From contig NC_092339.1 in NCBI RefSeq assembly GCF_046630445.1, positions 314,871,001 through 314,935,000 of the forward strand: 64,000 nucleotides of DNA. The letters run 5' to 3'. Made by a program: the position numbers and the translations under genes. Positions 21,292 to 34,114 of the stretch are shown one piece after another. Position 1 is the first letter of the stretch. Each line of letters starts with the position of its first letter. This DNA comes from Rutidosis leptorrhynchoides. Taxonomy: Eukaryota; Streptophyta; Magnoliopsida; Asterales; Asteraceae. The notes under the pieces were generated by a model. The model was given only the letters and a program-made list of their open reading frames with translations, was not told where the DNA came from and did not search any database.

Positions 21292-24285
21292 AAACCCTTA
21301 ATGGTGTACGGAGAAAAGGGCAACACGAAGCAACATCTTATTAGTAATTTGAAGGCACAAAAACTAATAAGAAAAGGTTGCTATGCTGTTCTAGCACACG
21401 TCGAGAAAGTACAAACTGAAGAAAAGAGCATCAATGATGTTCCCGTCGCAAAAGAATTTCCCGATGTATTTCCAAAAGAATTACCGGGATTACCCCCACA
21501 TCGATCCGTTGAATTTCAAATAGATCTTGTACCAGGAGCTGCACCAATAGCTCGTGCTCCTTACAGACTCGCACCCAGCGAGATGAAAGAACTACAAAGC
21601 CAATTACAAGAACTTTTAGAGCGTGGTTTCATTCGACCAAGCACATCACCGTGGGGAGCTCCTGTTTTGTTTGTCAAGAAGAAAGATGGTACATTCAGGT
21701 TGTGTATCGACTACCGAGAGTTGAACAAACTTACCATCAAGAACCGCTACCCACTACCGAGAATCGACGACTTATTTGATCAACTACAAGGCTCGTCTGT
21801 TTATTCAAAGATTGACTTACGTTCCGGGTATCATCAAATGCGGGTGAAAAAAGATGATATTCCAAAGACTGCTTTCAGAACACGTTACTGTCATTACGAG
21901 TTTATGGTCATGCTGTTTGGTTTAACTAATGCACCAGCTGTGTTCATGGACCTTATGAACCGAGTGTGTGGACCATACCTTGACAAGTTTGTCATTGTTT
22001 TCATTGATGACATACTTATTTACTCAAAGAATGACCAAGAACACGGTGAACATTTGAGAAAGGTGTTAGAAATATTGAGGAAGGAAGAATTGTACGCTAA
22101 GTTTTCAAAGTGTGCATTTTGGTTGGAAGAAGTTCAATTCCTCGGTCACATAGTGAACAAAGAAGGTATTAAGGTGGATCCGGCAAAGATAGAAACTGTT
22201 GAAAAGTGGGAAACCCCGAAAACTCCGAAACACATACGCCAGTTTTTAGGACTAGCTGGTTACTACAGAAGGTTCATCCAAGACTTTTCCAGAATAGCAA
22301 AACCCTTGACTGCATTAACGCATAAAGGGAAGAAATTCGAATGGAATGATGAACAAGAGAAAGTGTTTCAGTTATTGAAGAAAAAGCTAACTACGGCACC
22401 TATATTGTCATTGCCTGAAGGGAATGATGATTTTGTGATTTATTGTGATGCATCAAAGCAAGGTCTCGGTTGTGTATTAATGCAACGAACGAAGGTGATT
22501 GCTTATGCATCTAGACAATTGAAGATTCACGAACAAAATTATACGACGCATGATTTGGAATTAGGCGCGGTTGTTTTTGCATTAAAGACTTGGAGGCACT
22601 ACTTATATGGGGTCAAAAGTATTATATATACCGACCACAAAAGTCTTCAACACATATTTAATCAGAAACAACTGAATATGAGGCAGCGTAGGTGGATTGA
22701 ATTATTGAATGATTACGACTTTGAGATTCGTTACCACCCGGGGAAGGCAAATGTGGTAGCCGATGCCTTGAGCAGAAAGGACAGAGAACCCATTCGAGTA
22801 AAATCTATGAATATAATGATTCATAATAACCTTACTACTCAAATAAAGGAGGCGCAACAAGGAGTTTTAAAAGAGGGAAATTTAAAGGATGAAATACCCA
22901 AAGGATCGGAGAAGCATCTTAATATTCGGGAAGACGGAACCCGGTATAGGGCTGAAAGGATTTGGGTACCAAAATTTGGAGATATGAGAGAAATGGTACT
23001 TAGAGAAGCTCATAAAACCAGATACTCAATACATCCTGGAACGGGGAAGATGTACAAGGATCTCAAGAAACATTTTTGGTGGCCGGGTATGAAAGCCGAT
23101 GTTGCTAAATACGTAGGAGAATGTTTGACGTGTTCTAAGGTCAAAGCTGAGCATCAGAAACCATCAGGTCTACTTCAACAACCTGAAATCCCAGAATGGA
23201 AATGGGAAAACATTACCATGGATTTCATCACTAAATTGCCAAGGACTGCAAGTGGTTTTGATACTATTTGGGTAATAGTTGATCGTCTCACCAAATCAGT
23301 ACACTTCCTGCCAATAAGAGAAGATGACAAGATGGAGAAGTTAGCACGACTGTATTTGAAGGAAGTCGTCTCCAGACATGGAATACCAATCTCTATTATC
23401 TCTGATAGGGATGGTAGATTTATTTCAAGATTCTGGCAGACATTACAGCAAGCATTAGGAACTCGTCTAGACATGAGTACTGCCTATCATCCACAAACTG
23501 ATGGGCAGAGCGAAAGGACGATACAAACGCTTGAAGACATGCTACGAGCATGTGTTATTGATTTTGGAAACAGTTGGGATCGACATCTACCGTTAGCAGA
23601 ATTTTCCTACAACAACAGCTACCATTCAAGCATTGAGATGGCGCCGTTTGAAGCACTTTATGGTAGAAAGTGCAGGTCTCCGATTTGTTGGAGTGAAGTG
23701 GGGGATAGACAGATTACGGGTCCGGAGATTATACAAGAAACTACCAAGAAGATCATCCAAATTCAACAACGGTTGAAAACCGCCCAAAGTCGACAAAAGA
23801 GCTACGCTGACATTAAAAGAAAAGATATAGAATTTGAAATTGGAGAGATGGACATGCTTAAAGTTGCACCTTGGAAAGGCGTTGTTCGATTTGGTAAACG
23901 AGGGAAATTAAATCCAAGGTATATTGGACCATTCAAGATTATTGATCGTGTCGGACCAGTAGCTTACCGACTTGAGTTACCTCAACAACTCGCGGCTGTA
24001 CATAACACTTTCCACGTCTCGAATTTGAAGAAATGTTTTGCTAAAGAAGATCTCACTATTCCGTTAGATGAAATCCAAATCAACGAAAAACTTCAATTCA
24101 TCGAAGAACCCGTCGAAATAATGGATCGTGAGGTTAAAAGACTTAAGCAAAACAAGATACCAATTGTTAAGGTTCGATGGAATGCTCGTAGAGGACCCGA
24201 GTTCACCTGGGAGCGTGAAGATCAGATGAAGAAGAAATACCCGCATCTATTTCCAGAAGATTCGTCAATACCTTCAACAGCTTAA
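21292..24285 (+). pseudogene. pol: Element B reverse transcriptase, RNase H, integrase and chromodomain
   Basis: Open in the gag frame for 997 codons downstream of the TGA at 21289; it has no natural start of its own. Reverse transcriptase: [20 protein letters not shown], catalytic FIDDILIYS. RNase [32 protein letters not shown]. Integrase: HHCC zinc finger ([11 protein letters not shown]...CLTCSKVK), catalytic D of MDFITKLP, D of ISDRDGRF and E of the [14 protein letters not shown] helix. The last 55 residues ([12 protein letters not shown]...[15 protein letters not shown]) form a chromodomain-like tail typical of Tekay chromoviruses, thought to guide integration to chromatin. Odd residues compared with C: Cys for Gly in RYCHYEF and Leu for Pro in the normally conserved MPFGLTNAP. 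Likely inactive as a single polyprotein. Confidence 0.93.
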
Positions 24286-24320
24286 AATTTCGGGACGAAA
24301 TTTATTTAACGGGTAGGTAC
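24286..24320 (+). other. Polypurine-type priming region of element B
   Basis: AATTTCGGGACGAAATTT followed by ATTTAACGGGTAGGTAC sits directly before the right LTR, where plus-strand synthesis is primed. The same block precedes the right LTRs of A (27545-27580) and C (43857-43892). Confidence 0.75.
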
Positions 24321-27300
24321 TGTAGTGACCCGAACTTTTCCATGTTTATATATATTAATTGAGATTGATATTTACATGATTAAATATTTCCAACATGTTA
24401 AGCACTAAAACTTGTTAAGACTTGATTAATTGAAATAGGTTTCATATTGACAATTGACCACCCAAGTTGACCGGTGATTCACGAACGTTAAAACTTGTAA
24501 AAACTCTATGATGACATATATATGGTTATATATATAGTTAACATGATATTATGATAAGTAAACATATCATTAAGTATATTAACAATGAACTACATATGTA
24601 AAAACAAGACTACTAACTTAATGATTTTGAAACGAGACATATATGTAACGATTATCGTTGTAACGACATTTAATGTATATATATCATATTAAGAGATATT
24701 CGTACATCATAATATCATGATAATATAATAATTTAAAATCTCTTTTGATATTATAAACATTGGGTTAACAACATTTAACAAGATCGTTAACCTAAAGGTT
24801 TCAAAACAACATTTACATGTAACGACTAACGGTAGTGTTTTAATATGTATTCATACACTTTTGAAAGACTTCAAGACACTTATCAAAATACTTCTACTTA
24901 ACAAAAATGCTTACAATTACATCCTCGTTCAGTTTCATCAACAATTCTACTCGTATGCACCCGTATTCGTACTCGTACAATACACAGCTTTTAGATGTAT
25001 GTACTATTGGTATATACACTCCAATGATCAGCTCTTAGCAGCCCATGTGAGTCACCTAACACATGTGGGAACCATCATTTGGCAACTAGCATGAAATATC
25101 TCATAAAATTACAAAAATATGAGTAATCATTCATGACTTATTTACATGAAAACAAAATTACATATCCTTTATATCTAATCCATACACCAACGACCAAAAA
25201 CACCTACAAAAACTTTCATTCTTCAATTTTCTTCATCTAATTGATCTCTCTCAAGTTCTATCTTCAAGTTCTAAGTGTTCTTCATAAATTCCAAAAGTTC
25301 TAGTTTCATAAAATCAAGAATACTTTCAAGTTTGCTAGCTCACTTCCAATCTTGTAAGGTGATCACCCAACCTCAAGAAATCTTTGTTTCTTACAGTAGG
25401 TTATCATTCTAATACAAGGTAATAATCATATTCAAACTTTGGTTCAATTTCTATAACTATAACAATCTTATTTCAAGTGATGATCTTACTTGAACTTGTT
25501 TTCGTGTCATGATTTTGCTTCAAGAACTTCGAGCCATCCAAGGATCCATTGAAGCTAGATCCATTTTTCTCTTTTCCAGTAGGTTTATCCAAGGAACTTA
25601 AGGTAGTAATGATGTTCATAACATCATTCGATTCATACATATAAAGCTATCTTATTCGAAGGTTTAAACTTGTAATCACTAGAACATAGTTTAGTTAATT
25701 CTAAACTTGTTCGCAAACAAAAGTTAATCCTTCTAACTTGACTTTTAAAATCAACTAAACACATGTTCTATATCTATATGATATGCTAACTTAACGATTT
25801 AAAACCTGGAAACACGAAAAACACCGTAAAACCGGATTTACGCCGTCGTAGTAACACCGCGGGCTGTTTTGGGTTAGTTAATTAAAAACTATGATAAACT
25901 TTGATTTAAAAGTTGTTATTCTGAGAAAATTATTTTTATTATGAACATGAAACTATATCCAAAAATTATGGTTAAACTCAAAGTGGAAGTATGTTTTCTA
26001 AAATGGTCATCTAGACGTCGTTCTTTCGACTGAAATGACTACCTTTACAAAAACGACTTGTAACTTATTTTTCCAACTATAAACCTATACTTTTCTGTTT
26101 AGATTCATAAAATAGAGTTCAATATGAAACCATAGCAATTTGATTCACTCAAAACGGATTTAAAATGAAGAAGTTATGGGTAAAACAAGATTGGATAATT
26201 TTTCTCATTTTAGCTACGTGAAAATTGGTAACAAATCTATTCCAACCATAACTTAATCAACTTGTATTGTATATTATGTAATCTTGAGATACCATAGACA
26301 CGTATACAATGTTTCGACCTATCATGTCGACACATCTATATATATTTCGGAACAACCATAGACACTCTATATGTGAATGTTGGAGTTAGCTATACAGGGT
26401 TGAGGTTGATTCCAAAATATATATAGTTTGAGTTGTGATCAATACTGAGATACGTATACACTGGGTCGTGGATTGATTCAAGATAATATTTATCGATTTA
26501 TTTCTGTACATCTAACTGTGGACAACTAGTTGTAGGTTACTAACGAGGACAGCTGACTTAATAAACTTAAAATATCAAAATATATTAAAAGTGTTGTAAA
26601 TATATTTTGAACATACTTTGATATATATGTATATATTGTTATAGGTTCGTGAATCAACCAGTGGCCAAGTCTTACTTCCCGACGAAGTAAAAATCTGTGA
26701 AAGTGAGTTATAGTCCCACTTTTAAAATCTAATATTTTTGGGATGAGAATACATGCAGGTTTTATAAATGATTTACAAAATAGACACAAGTATGTGAAAC
26801 TACATTCTATGGTTGAATTATCGAAATTGAATATGCCCCTTTTTATTGACGCGAATCCTAAAGATAGATCTATTGGGCCTAACAAACCCCATCCAAAGTA
26901 CCGGATGCTTTAGTACTTCGAAATTTATATCATATCCGAAGGGTGTCCCGGAATGATGGGGATATTCTTATATATGCATCTTGTTAATGTCGGTTACCAG
27001 GTGTTCACCATATGAATGATTTTTATCTCTATGTATGGGATGTGTATTGAAATATGAAATCTTGTGGTCTATTATTATGATTTGATATATATAGGTTAAA
27101 CCTATAACTCACCAACATTTTTGTTGACGTTTTAAGCATGTTTATTCTCAGGTGATTATTAAGAGCTTCCGCTGTCGCATACTTAAATAAGGACGAGATT
27201 TGGAGTCCATGCTTGTATGATATTGTGTAAAAACTGCATTCAAGAAACTTATTTTGTTGTAACATATTTGTATTGTAAACCATTATGTAATGGTCGTGTG

Positions 27301-27496
27301 TAAACAGGATATTTTAGATTATCATTATTTGATAATATACGTAAAGCTTTTTAAACCTTTATTGATGAAATAAAGGTTATGGTTTGTTCTAAAATGAATG
27401 CAGTCTTTGAAAAAAATGTCTCATATAGAGGTCAAAACCTCGCAACGAAATCAATTAATATGGAACGTTTTTAATCAATAAGAACGGGACATTTCA
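24321..27496 (+). repeat. Element B 3' LTR
   Basis: 3,176 bp, near-identical to the 5' LTR apart from two deletions of 34 and 41 bp (near 24831 and 26848) and scattered substitutions. It ends CATTTCA at 27496, followed by the GTATG duplication. Confidence 0.95.
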
Positions 27497-27580
27497 GTAT
27501 GCATCATGAAAACATACTTATTATCATTCATGACCTTTCCACTCAAATTTCGGGACGAAATTTCTTTAACGGGTAGGTAC
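27497..27580 (+). other. Element A 3' internal tail and polypurine region
   Basis: After the second GTATG copy, 79 bp of element A remain, ending AAATTTCGGGACGAAATTTCTTTAACGGG-TAGGTAC before its right LTR. It is nearly the same priming block as in B and C although the LTR starts differ. Confidence 0.8.
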
Positions 27581-29495
27581 TGTGACAACCCAGAAATTTC
27601 CAACCAAATTTAAACTTTAATCTTTATATTATTCCGACACGATAAGCAAAGTTTGTTAAGTTAAATCTCAAGAATTTTAAATTGTGTTCATACATTCATT
27701 ATAACCTCGACCAAATATCGACGATTCACGAACCGTTATATATAAATAAATATGTATATATATATTATAACTTGAGAATATTAATAAAGTATTAAACGTA
27801 TAATACTTTACATGAACGTATTTGTTTCAATATGTTTATCGATAGAATTAGAAGATAATATCAAATGATTGATTTATCAAATACATTATGATATGATTAC
27901 GGGTCTATGTTATGAGGTTCACTGTGATTTAAGAAATCTATTCTTTTTGACAACATTCGGAAAATGGTAAAGTTATTTATAAGTAAGAACGTGAAGTGTA
28001 AATAACTTAGATGTTGGATATCGACAAGTTAAGTAACTCGACATTTTTCATTAAGATGATTTCATACATTTAATTAACCTTTGAACTTTATCCAATGCTT
28101 CACCAACAAACTGTAATTTAAAAACTTGAAACCTATTATGAATATATATGATTCTACTTTTCTAAAACATTTTATGATATAACGATTTCCATTATTTTAA
28201 CCTTTAAACAAAATGATTCTTAAAAATATATTTGGTTTTGGAAAACAAAATTATTATATTTATTTGATTTAGTTTCAAACGTACAAAAACGTTTTCAGTT
28301 TAAAAAGAACTTTATTATTAAAACGTATATAACTTTTATAAATATCTAGAACCACTTTTGACAACTCATTACTTAACCAGTATGATAAAGATAACGATAT
28401 TTATATTTTATTTTATTAAATATATATAAAGATTTAAATTAATATTATATATATTTATACGCGTATTATACGTACATAGTTTTATACTTTTACTATACTT
28501 AAACTTTACTTTTACTTTATTTTTACTTTACTTTAACTTTAATAATTCACTTTAATAATTCATACTTTAATAATTCACTTTAATAATTCATACTTTAATA
28601 ATTCACTTTAATAATTCATACTTTAATAATTCACTTTAATAATTCATACTTTAATAATTCACTTTAATAATTCATACTTTAATAATTCACTTTAATAATT
28701 CATACTTTAATAATTCACTTTAATAATTCAAAAATCTATTATAAATAGAATTCAATAGGTTTCATTATTTCATAGAAACTTGAAAATATTTTTCTCTAAA
28801 CTCTCTCAATCGATTTACATATATATATTTATTCCGTATTATTTCAAGATATTATTAGTATACATAAAATATTACGTCAGAGTGCTGTCCGAGTGATTTC
28901 GAAATTGTTTTTCGAGTGGGATTGGATTAAGGAAATTATGGGTTATAGCTATGGAGGTGACTGGGTATGGTTCATGGGTATGCTCGTGAGGTCAATATAG
29001 TGTTTATCATCTCCGTTGCATCTACGTACCTTTCCTGCAATATTGAATCTCAATATTGATACGTGAGTACTCATAATTTAACTTTTACATACTAATAGTG
29101 TATCCCTGACTAGTGCTCGAGTATTTAGGATTATGCATGCTTGTACTTTTGATATTGCCATTAGACAGGTTAGGTTGAATGTTGAATTAGTTACACTTGC
29201 GGTTGAGATAAGGTATAAGATATGCATGTCCTTGGAAAGCTAGCGAAAAATTAAGAACTTTTCCTTTAGATATCGAATGGTTTCGATGAACGGATTAGAA
29301 GTTATAATCAATTGAATTTTCGATATTTTTATTAAAAATGATTATTATTATCGTCATTTTTATCGTCGTTCTAGTTTTATCTTATTATTATCATTATTAT
29401 TATCTTTATCAATAAAAGGGATTTATCATTAAAAATTGTTATTTTTTTATTATTACTATCGTTAAAGTTATAATTAGTATTATTATTATTATCCA

Positions 29496-29546
<51 letters not shown>

Positions 29547-31495
29547 GGTATTATTATTATTATTATTATCATTATTAATATATATATCATTATTTAAAAA
29601 TGGTTATTGTTATTGTTATTATTATTATTACTATATTATCATTAAGATAATTATTAGTATTATCGTTAATAATGTTATAGTAACTATCATTATTAATATT
29701 AGTGTAATTAAAACAAATATTTGTAACACCTAATTATTTTGATTACTATTATTATCATTATTATGAACATGATATAAAAGACGATTAAAAGCTATTAAAC
29801 GAAACGATTAAGAAATAATGGGTAAGAGTATCATGATGAAATTAAAATATTATAAGATATTGATTTAGATAAAATTATCGTTCTTATTATTTTTATCATT
29901 ACTATTATTATTAAAAGTATCGTTATTATTAAAACTATCATTTTAACAAAAATTATCATTTTAATAGAAATGTCATTGTTACTATAAAATATCATTATTA
30001 TTATTATTTTAAATAGAATTATTATTTTAAAGATAATATTAAAAATTATCGTAAATATTAAAGTTATCATAATTAGAATTATCGTTTTATCATAACGTCA
30101 TCTTAGTAATTATAAATATTGATATTTTTATAATAATAATTATTATTACAAAATAATACAACTTTTACTTACTATCATTATAGATATTATTTTATAAAAT
30201 AAATATGTGATACAAACATATTTTACTACGTGTAATAACTTACTTTAATAATACCTATCATATTATCTTTATAATATTAAATGAACCCTATAAATTTTAT
30301 TACTTAACATTTATAAAAGTATATTTTATTATATAAATATAATATAAAATTTTATTTATTAATAAATAAATTATATTATTTACTCTAATAAATCTTTTAA
30401 AAATATTTAAAAATATAAAACGACGATATTTAAACTATATATTAATCATGTATAGATTTTTGGAAATTATTTTGAGTCAAATTTACTTTTTTTTTTTGAC
30501 TTTTGCATATTAGTCTCGAGCATTAGGATTGTGGTACACTATGACTTGACCTAATTTGTTAGACAAATATTGACCAACACATAAATATATATAATTAATT
30601 TAGGTTCGTGAATCCGAGGCCAACCTTGCACTTGTTCAATGACGTTATATGTATTTTTACTACGAAATACAGTATGGTGAGTTTCATTTGCCTTTTTTAC
30701 CCCTTTATATTTTTGGGCTGAGAATACATGCGCAACTTTTATAAATGTTTTACGAAATAGACACAAGTAATTGAAACTACATTATATGGTTGAATTATCG
30801 AAATCGAATATGCCCCTTTTTATTAAGTCTGGTAATCTAACAATTAGGGAACAGACACCCTAATTGACGCGAATCCTAAAGATAGATCTATTGGGCCTAA
30901 CAAACCCCATCCAAAGTACCAGATGCTTTAGTACTTCGAAATTTATATCATGTCCGAAGGAGGATCCCGGAATGATAGGGGATATTCTTATATGTATCTA
31001 GTTAATGTCGGTTACCAGGTGTTCACCATATGAATGATTATTTTTGTCTCTATGCATGGGACGTATATTTATGAGAACTGGAAATGAAATTCTTGTGGTC
31101 TATTAAAATGATGGAAATAAATGATTATGATAAACTAATGAACTCACCAACCTTTTTGTTGACACTTTAAAGCATGTTTATTCTCAGGTGTTAAAGAAAT
31201 CTTCCGCTGTGCATTTGCTCATTTTAAAGATATTACTTGGAGTCTTTCATAGCATATTTCGAAGAACGTTGCATTCGAGTCATTGAGTTCATCAAAGATT
31301 ATTATTAAATCAATTTATAGTTGGATAGTGGATATTATGAAATGGTATGCATGCCTGTCAATTTTCGATGTAAAGAAAGATTGTCTTTTAAAAACGAATG
31401 CAATGTTTGTAAAATGTATCATATAGAGGTCAAATACCTCGCAATGTAATCAACTATTGTGAATCGTTTATAATGTATATGAACGGGTCCTTTCA
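27581..31495 (+). repeat. Element A 3' LTR
   Basis: 3,915 bp, TGTGACAACCC...GGTCCTTTCA, pairing with 5705-9581. Apart from the minisatellite length (28536-28730) and microsatellite changes the two copies differ by few substitutions, so element A is not old. It is followed by the GTTTG duplication at 31496-31500. Confidence 0.93.
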
Positions 31496-31500
31496 GTTTG

Positions 31501-32449
31501 GCCGGTTGGTCAACAGTTGTGGAACCGAGGAACGAAACCAGAAGCTTGAAGCAATTTTCAAGAATTTGGTGAGGTTGAGTTTGGTTCAAGTATGACAGGA
31601 GACAGGAAAAAAATAAGATGACGGGTTGGTTATTAGATGAACCGAAAGTAGAAACAAAAGTAATAGTATGCGAACAAAAGGTTTTGTTGTGGGTTTTGTT
31701 CATGAAGAAGAGAGATATATCGATATGATTTCTATTAGTATGTGCATATATGTATATGTAATATGTAATTTAGATTTGTGGGAAAAGAATCAAAAATTAG
31801 AAACAGTACATATTGGTTGTTAATTCCAATCACGGGTGTAAATGAAATGATAAAGTTGGTATGATTGGAAATAGACAACACATAAAGGCAGCAACACTTG
31901 TAAATTAAATATGCACAACATAATTCAACGAAGTTGGATACACAAAAACAAAAAAATATTAAAATAAAAATCCAACTATAGTTTTCATGTGCCTTTAATT
32001 CATTTACCAACTTCATATTAACTTGTTCCCAATTTAACTACACAATATGCCTAATGGGGTTTCACCCTCAAATCATTGTTGATAGAAGATTATATACATA
32101 TATTATATGTGTTAGTGGGTACTACTGAAACCAAAAACAGTGTAATCATATTTCAAATGAAAATAGTAATTAATCATTTATCAATCATGAATCTCAATTA
32201 GCCAATTAGCCACAGTGAAGCAGCCGGACACTTTAAAATTTGAATATTATATCGTGGTCCGTTGTTAATCAGTAGTGGATAAAAGTCTTCGAAAACATCC
32301 CAATTTTTAATATTAAATATATTTATTAATTCCAGTCATTAGAAGTGAAAAATAAGATCAACAAGGTTCGTCTAATATTAGAACTCAATCCCAACTAATA
32401 AAGCACGGAGTATTAAAACTCAACTTAAAATGTCTAAATATTTTTTTTT
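31501..32449. other. Host sequence right of element A
   Basis: Continues the locus interrupted by A (compare 4326-5699). The first 200 bp are purine-rich with ACAGGAGACAGG text similar in style to 5560-5620, suggesting a noncoding or untranslated exon. The rest is AT-rich. The minus-strand frames 31419-31703 and 31735-32016 lack recognisable domains and are not supported as genes. Confidence 0.45.
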
Positions 32450-32902
32450 AACAAGTCTAAAATTTATATCATCTAATTACAGAACAACATTTATTATTAA
32501 AGTTTTTATAAATTTCGAATTTTTAACTTGTTAACTATCAAACGAATGACAACAAATGCTATAATAAATTCGAAATCATTTATATTCGAATTACATTATA
32601 TTTATTATGTTTTAATAACAATTTAATTATTTCGTAGATTATAATTAGTTCAAATCATCAATTCATATAATACTTTATTTACTATTTCAAATTATTATTT
32701 GAATACTTATATATATATATACATGTACATACATATTTATTTACAATTAATTGTTCGTGAATCGTCGGGAGCAGTCGAAAGTCAAATAAATGTATGAAAA
32801 CAGTTCACAAATTTTGAGACTCAACTCAAAATAATTTGTTTATCATGTCAAAACCAAATAAGAATTAAGTTTAAATTTGGTTGGAAATTTCCGGGTCGTC
32901 AC
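32450..32902 (-). repeat. Truncated LTR fragment, minus strand
   Basis: On the minus strand the segment begins TGTGACGACCCGGAAATTTCC at 32902 and follows the start of the element-A LTR for about 170 bp, including GACGATTCACGAAC, then diverges into AT-rich sequence. Only the first part of an LTR is present. The left limit is approximate. Confidence 0.6.
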
Positions 32903-33880
32903 ACAACGGCGCCGCGCTAATATCGGCGCCGTTCAACGGCGATTGGCAACGGCGGATCATAGACGGACCGTTGAGAGTCCTCTAAGCCCTAAATATCTAA
33001 GAGCACGTGAGCAACACACATGCCACGTCAGCATAAAGCTCAAAGTCGGTTACACACTTTTCACATAATTCAACCAATGATAGCACGACACGTGTCTCCA
33101 AGCAATCCGAAGACCCACGACGCCTACAAATAGGACAAACCATCACTTTTTAGACACTTGCACATGTGGCAGAGGACACATTATCTTTCTCACACAATAC
33201 TTTCTGTCTCTAGAACTCAAGGACTTATCATCTCAATGTTGGACCAACTCACACGTTGGCTCCACAATTGACTTGATCCACCCCACGCTTTCTACACCGT
33301 GATCTGGGTCTGCACGGATGCTGTCCGGAGTGTAAACAGTCAATTGGCAATTCACCTCGCTAAGGAGTTTTAGACCATGTACTAGTGTCCGTAACCGCTA
33401 GCCGGATATACATACAACCACCATAACCCATGTCACCATATTATCGATAAAAGCAAAGTGGCAAGCCCGACCAATGAAAAACGTAGTAACCTAACACGAA
33501 CCCTCAAACAACCACACGAAAGAGAGAGAAAGCGATCGGGTTCAAGAAGCAACTGACGATCGAATGGAATGGCTTGCGATCAAAACCACCTAACAAATAT
33601 ATGAAACTATTCGAGTAGCAGTAGGAGGGAGCAGAAGATAGAAAATGAATACTTGGACTTTCATCTAAAACTTTCTTAGATTTTCATTTCTTGATATTGA
33701 CTTTGTATTAATATGTTCTGTTAAAAGTAGAAGTGGTTTGAAGGTTTTAATTTACACATAGACAAGTAAATTGACAACTTCACCAAGAAGTCTAAAACAT
33801 CTGTATCCATCAATGAAATATTTCATTATTATCCATTATTGACACTTGACAATTCATTATTTCAAACTTCAATTCAGACT
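32903..33880. other. GC-richer unclassified stretch with G-box motifs
   Basis: Starts with GGCGCCG repeats (32910-32955) and holds CACGTG (33005) and ACACGTGT (33089), then a CTACAAATAG TATA-like site near 33123 and CT-rich leader-like text. It might be a promoter fragment or the LTR of another retroelement (GGCGCCGTT resembles the start of Athila/Tat primer sites). No reading frame I trust. Confidence 0.35.
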
Positions 33881-34080
33881 ACAGCAACAGCAACAGCAAT
33901 ACCCAATCCCACAAAAGTGGGGTATGGGAGAGGTGGGTGTAGACAATCATTCCTCGTACCCTAGATTAGAAGGAAGTCACTACTCCAGCCGCGGGTATAG
34001 AACCCGCGCCTAGATAAGGTCGTCCCTCCCTCTACTCTATAGCAAAAGAGATTGCTTCCAAACGGACCTCCGGCCAGAAG
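33881..34080 (-). mobile_element. 3' end of an RTE LINE or Au-like SINE
   Basis: On the minus strand the fragment reads ...CATACCCCACTTTTGTGGGATTGGGTATTGCTGTTGCTG. The hairpin CCCCACTTTTGTGGG followed by ATTGGGT and a (TTGCTG)n tail is the recognisable 3' end shared by plant RTE LINEs and Au-type SINEs. The 5' end lies near GGCCGGAGGTCCG at about 34075. No tRNA-like promoter boxes are convincing, so a 5'-truncated LINE copy is equally likely. Confidence 0.55.
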
Positions 34081-34109
34081 TGCTAAAAAAAAAACGAAAA
34101 GATAGGGCA

Positions 34110-34114
34110 AAAGA
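34110..34114. repeat. Target-site duplication AAAGA, left copy for element C
   Basis: AAAGA precedes TGTAGTGACCC and recurs at 47147-47151 directly after the right LTR. It also occurs at 37367-37371 after the left LTR, because the right flank is duplicated there. Confidence 0.88.

Larger units (their letters stand above)
14469..27496 (+). mobile_element. Element B: Tekay/Del-like chromovirus with accessory acidic and F-box ORFs
   Basis: Complete Ty3/gypsy element with LTRs 14469-17717 and 24321-27496, TSD GTATG, a Met-tRNA primer site, an acidic ORF, an F-box ORF, gag, protease, reverse transcriptase, RNase H, integrase, a C-terminal chromodomain-like segment and a polypurine block before the right LTR. 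The domain order PR-RT-RH-INT-chromodomain defines a chromovirus, and the very long LTRs and chromodomain type point to the Tekay/Del clade. It sits inside element A only 79 bp upstream of A's right LTR. It carries at least two inactivating lesions: a frameshift in the F-box ORF and a nonsense codon between protease and reverse transcriptase. Confidence 0.95.
5705..31495 (+). mobile_element. Element A: giant non-autonomous LTR retrotransposon (LARD-like) hosting nested insertions
   Basis: Two near-identical LTRs (5705-9581 and 27581-31495) beginning TGTGACAACCC and ending GGGTCCTTTCA flank an internal region and are bordered by a perfect 5-bp TSD. A methionine-tRNA primer site follows the left LTR, and a polypurine-type block (AATTTCGGGACGAAATTTC...GGGTAGGTAC) precedes the right one. 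After removing element B (14469-27496 plus one TSD copy) and the solo LTR, about 4.3 kb of internal DNA remain, with no gag, protease, reverse transcriptase or integrase motif. It therefore resembles a large retrotransposon derivative that needs enzymes in trans. Its priming signals match those of B and C, making a Tekay-like chromovirus the likely helper (inference). Confidence 0.9.
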
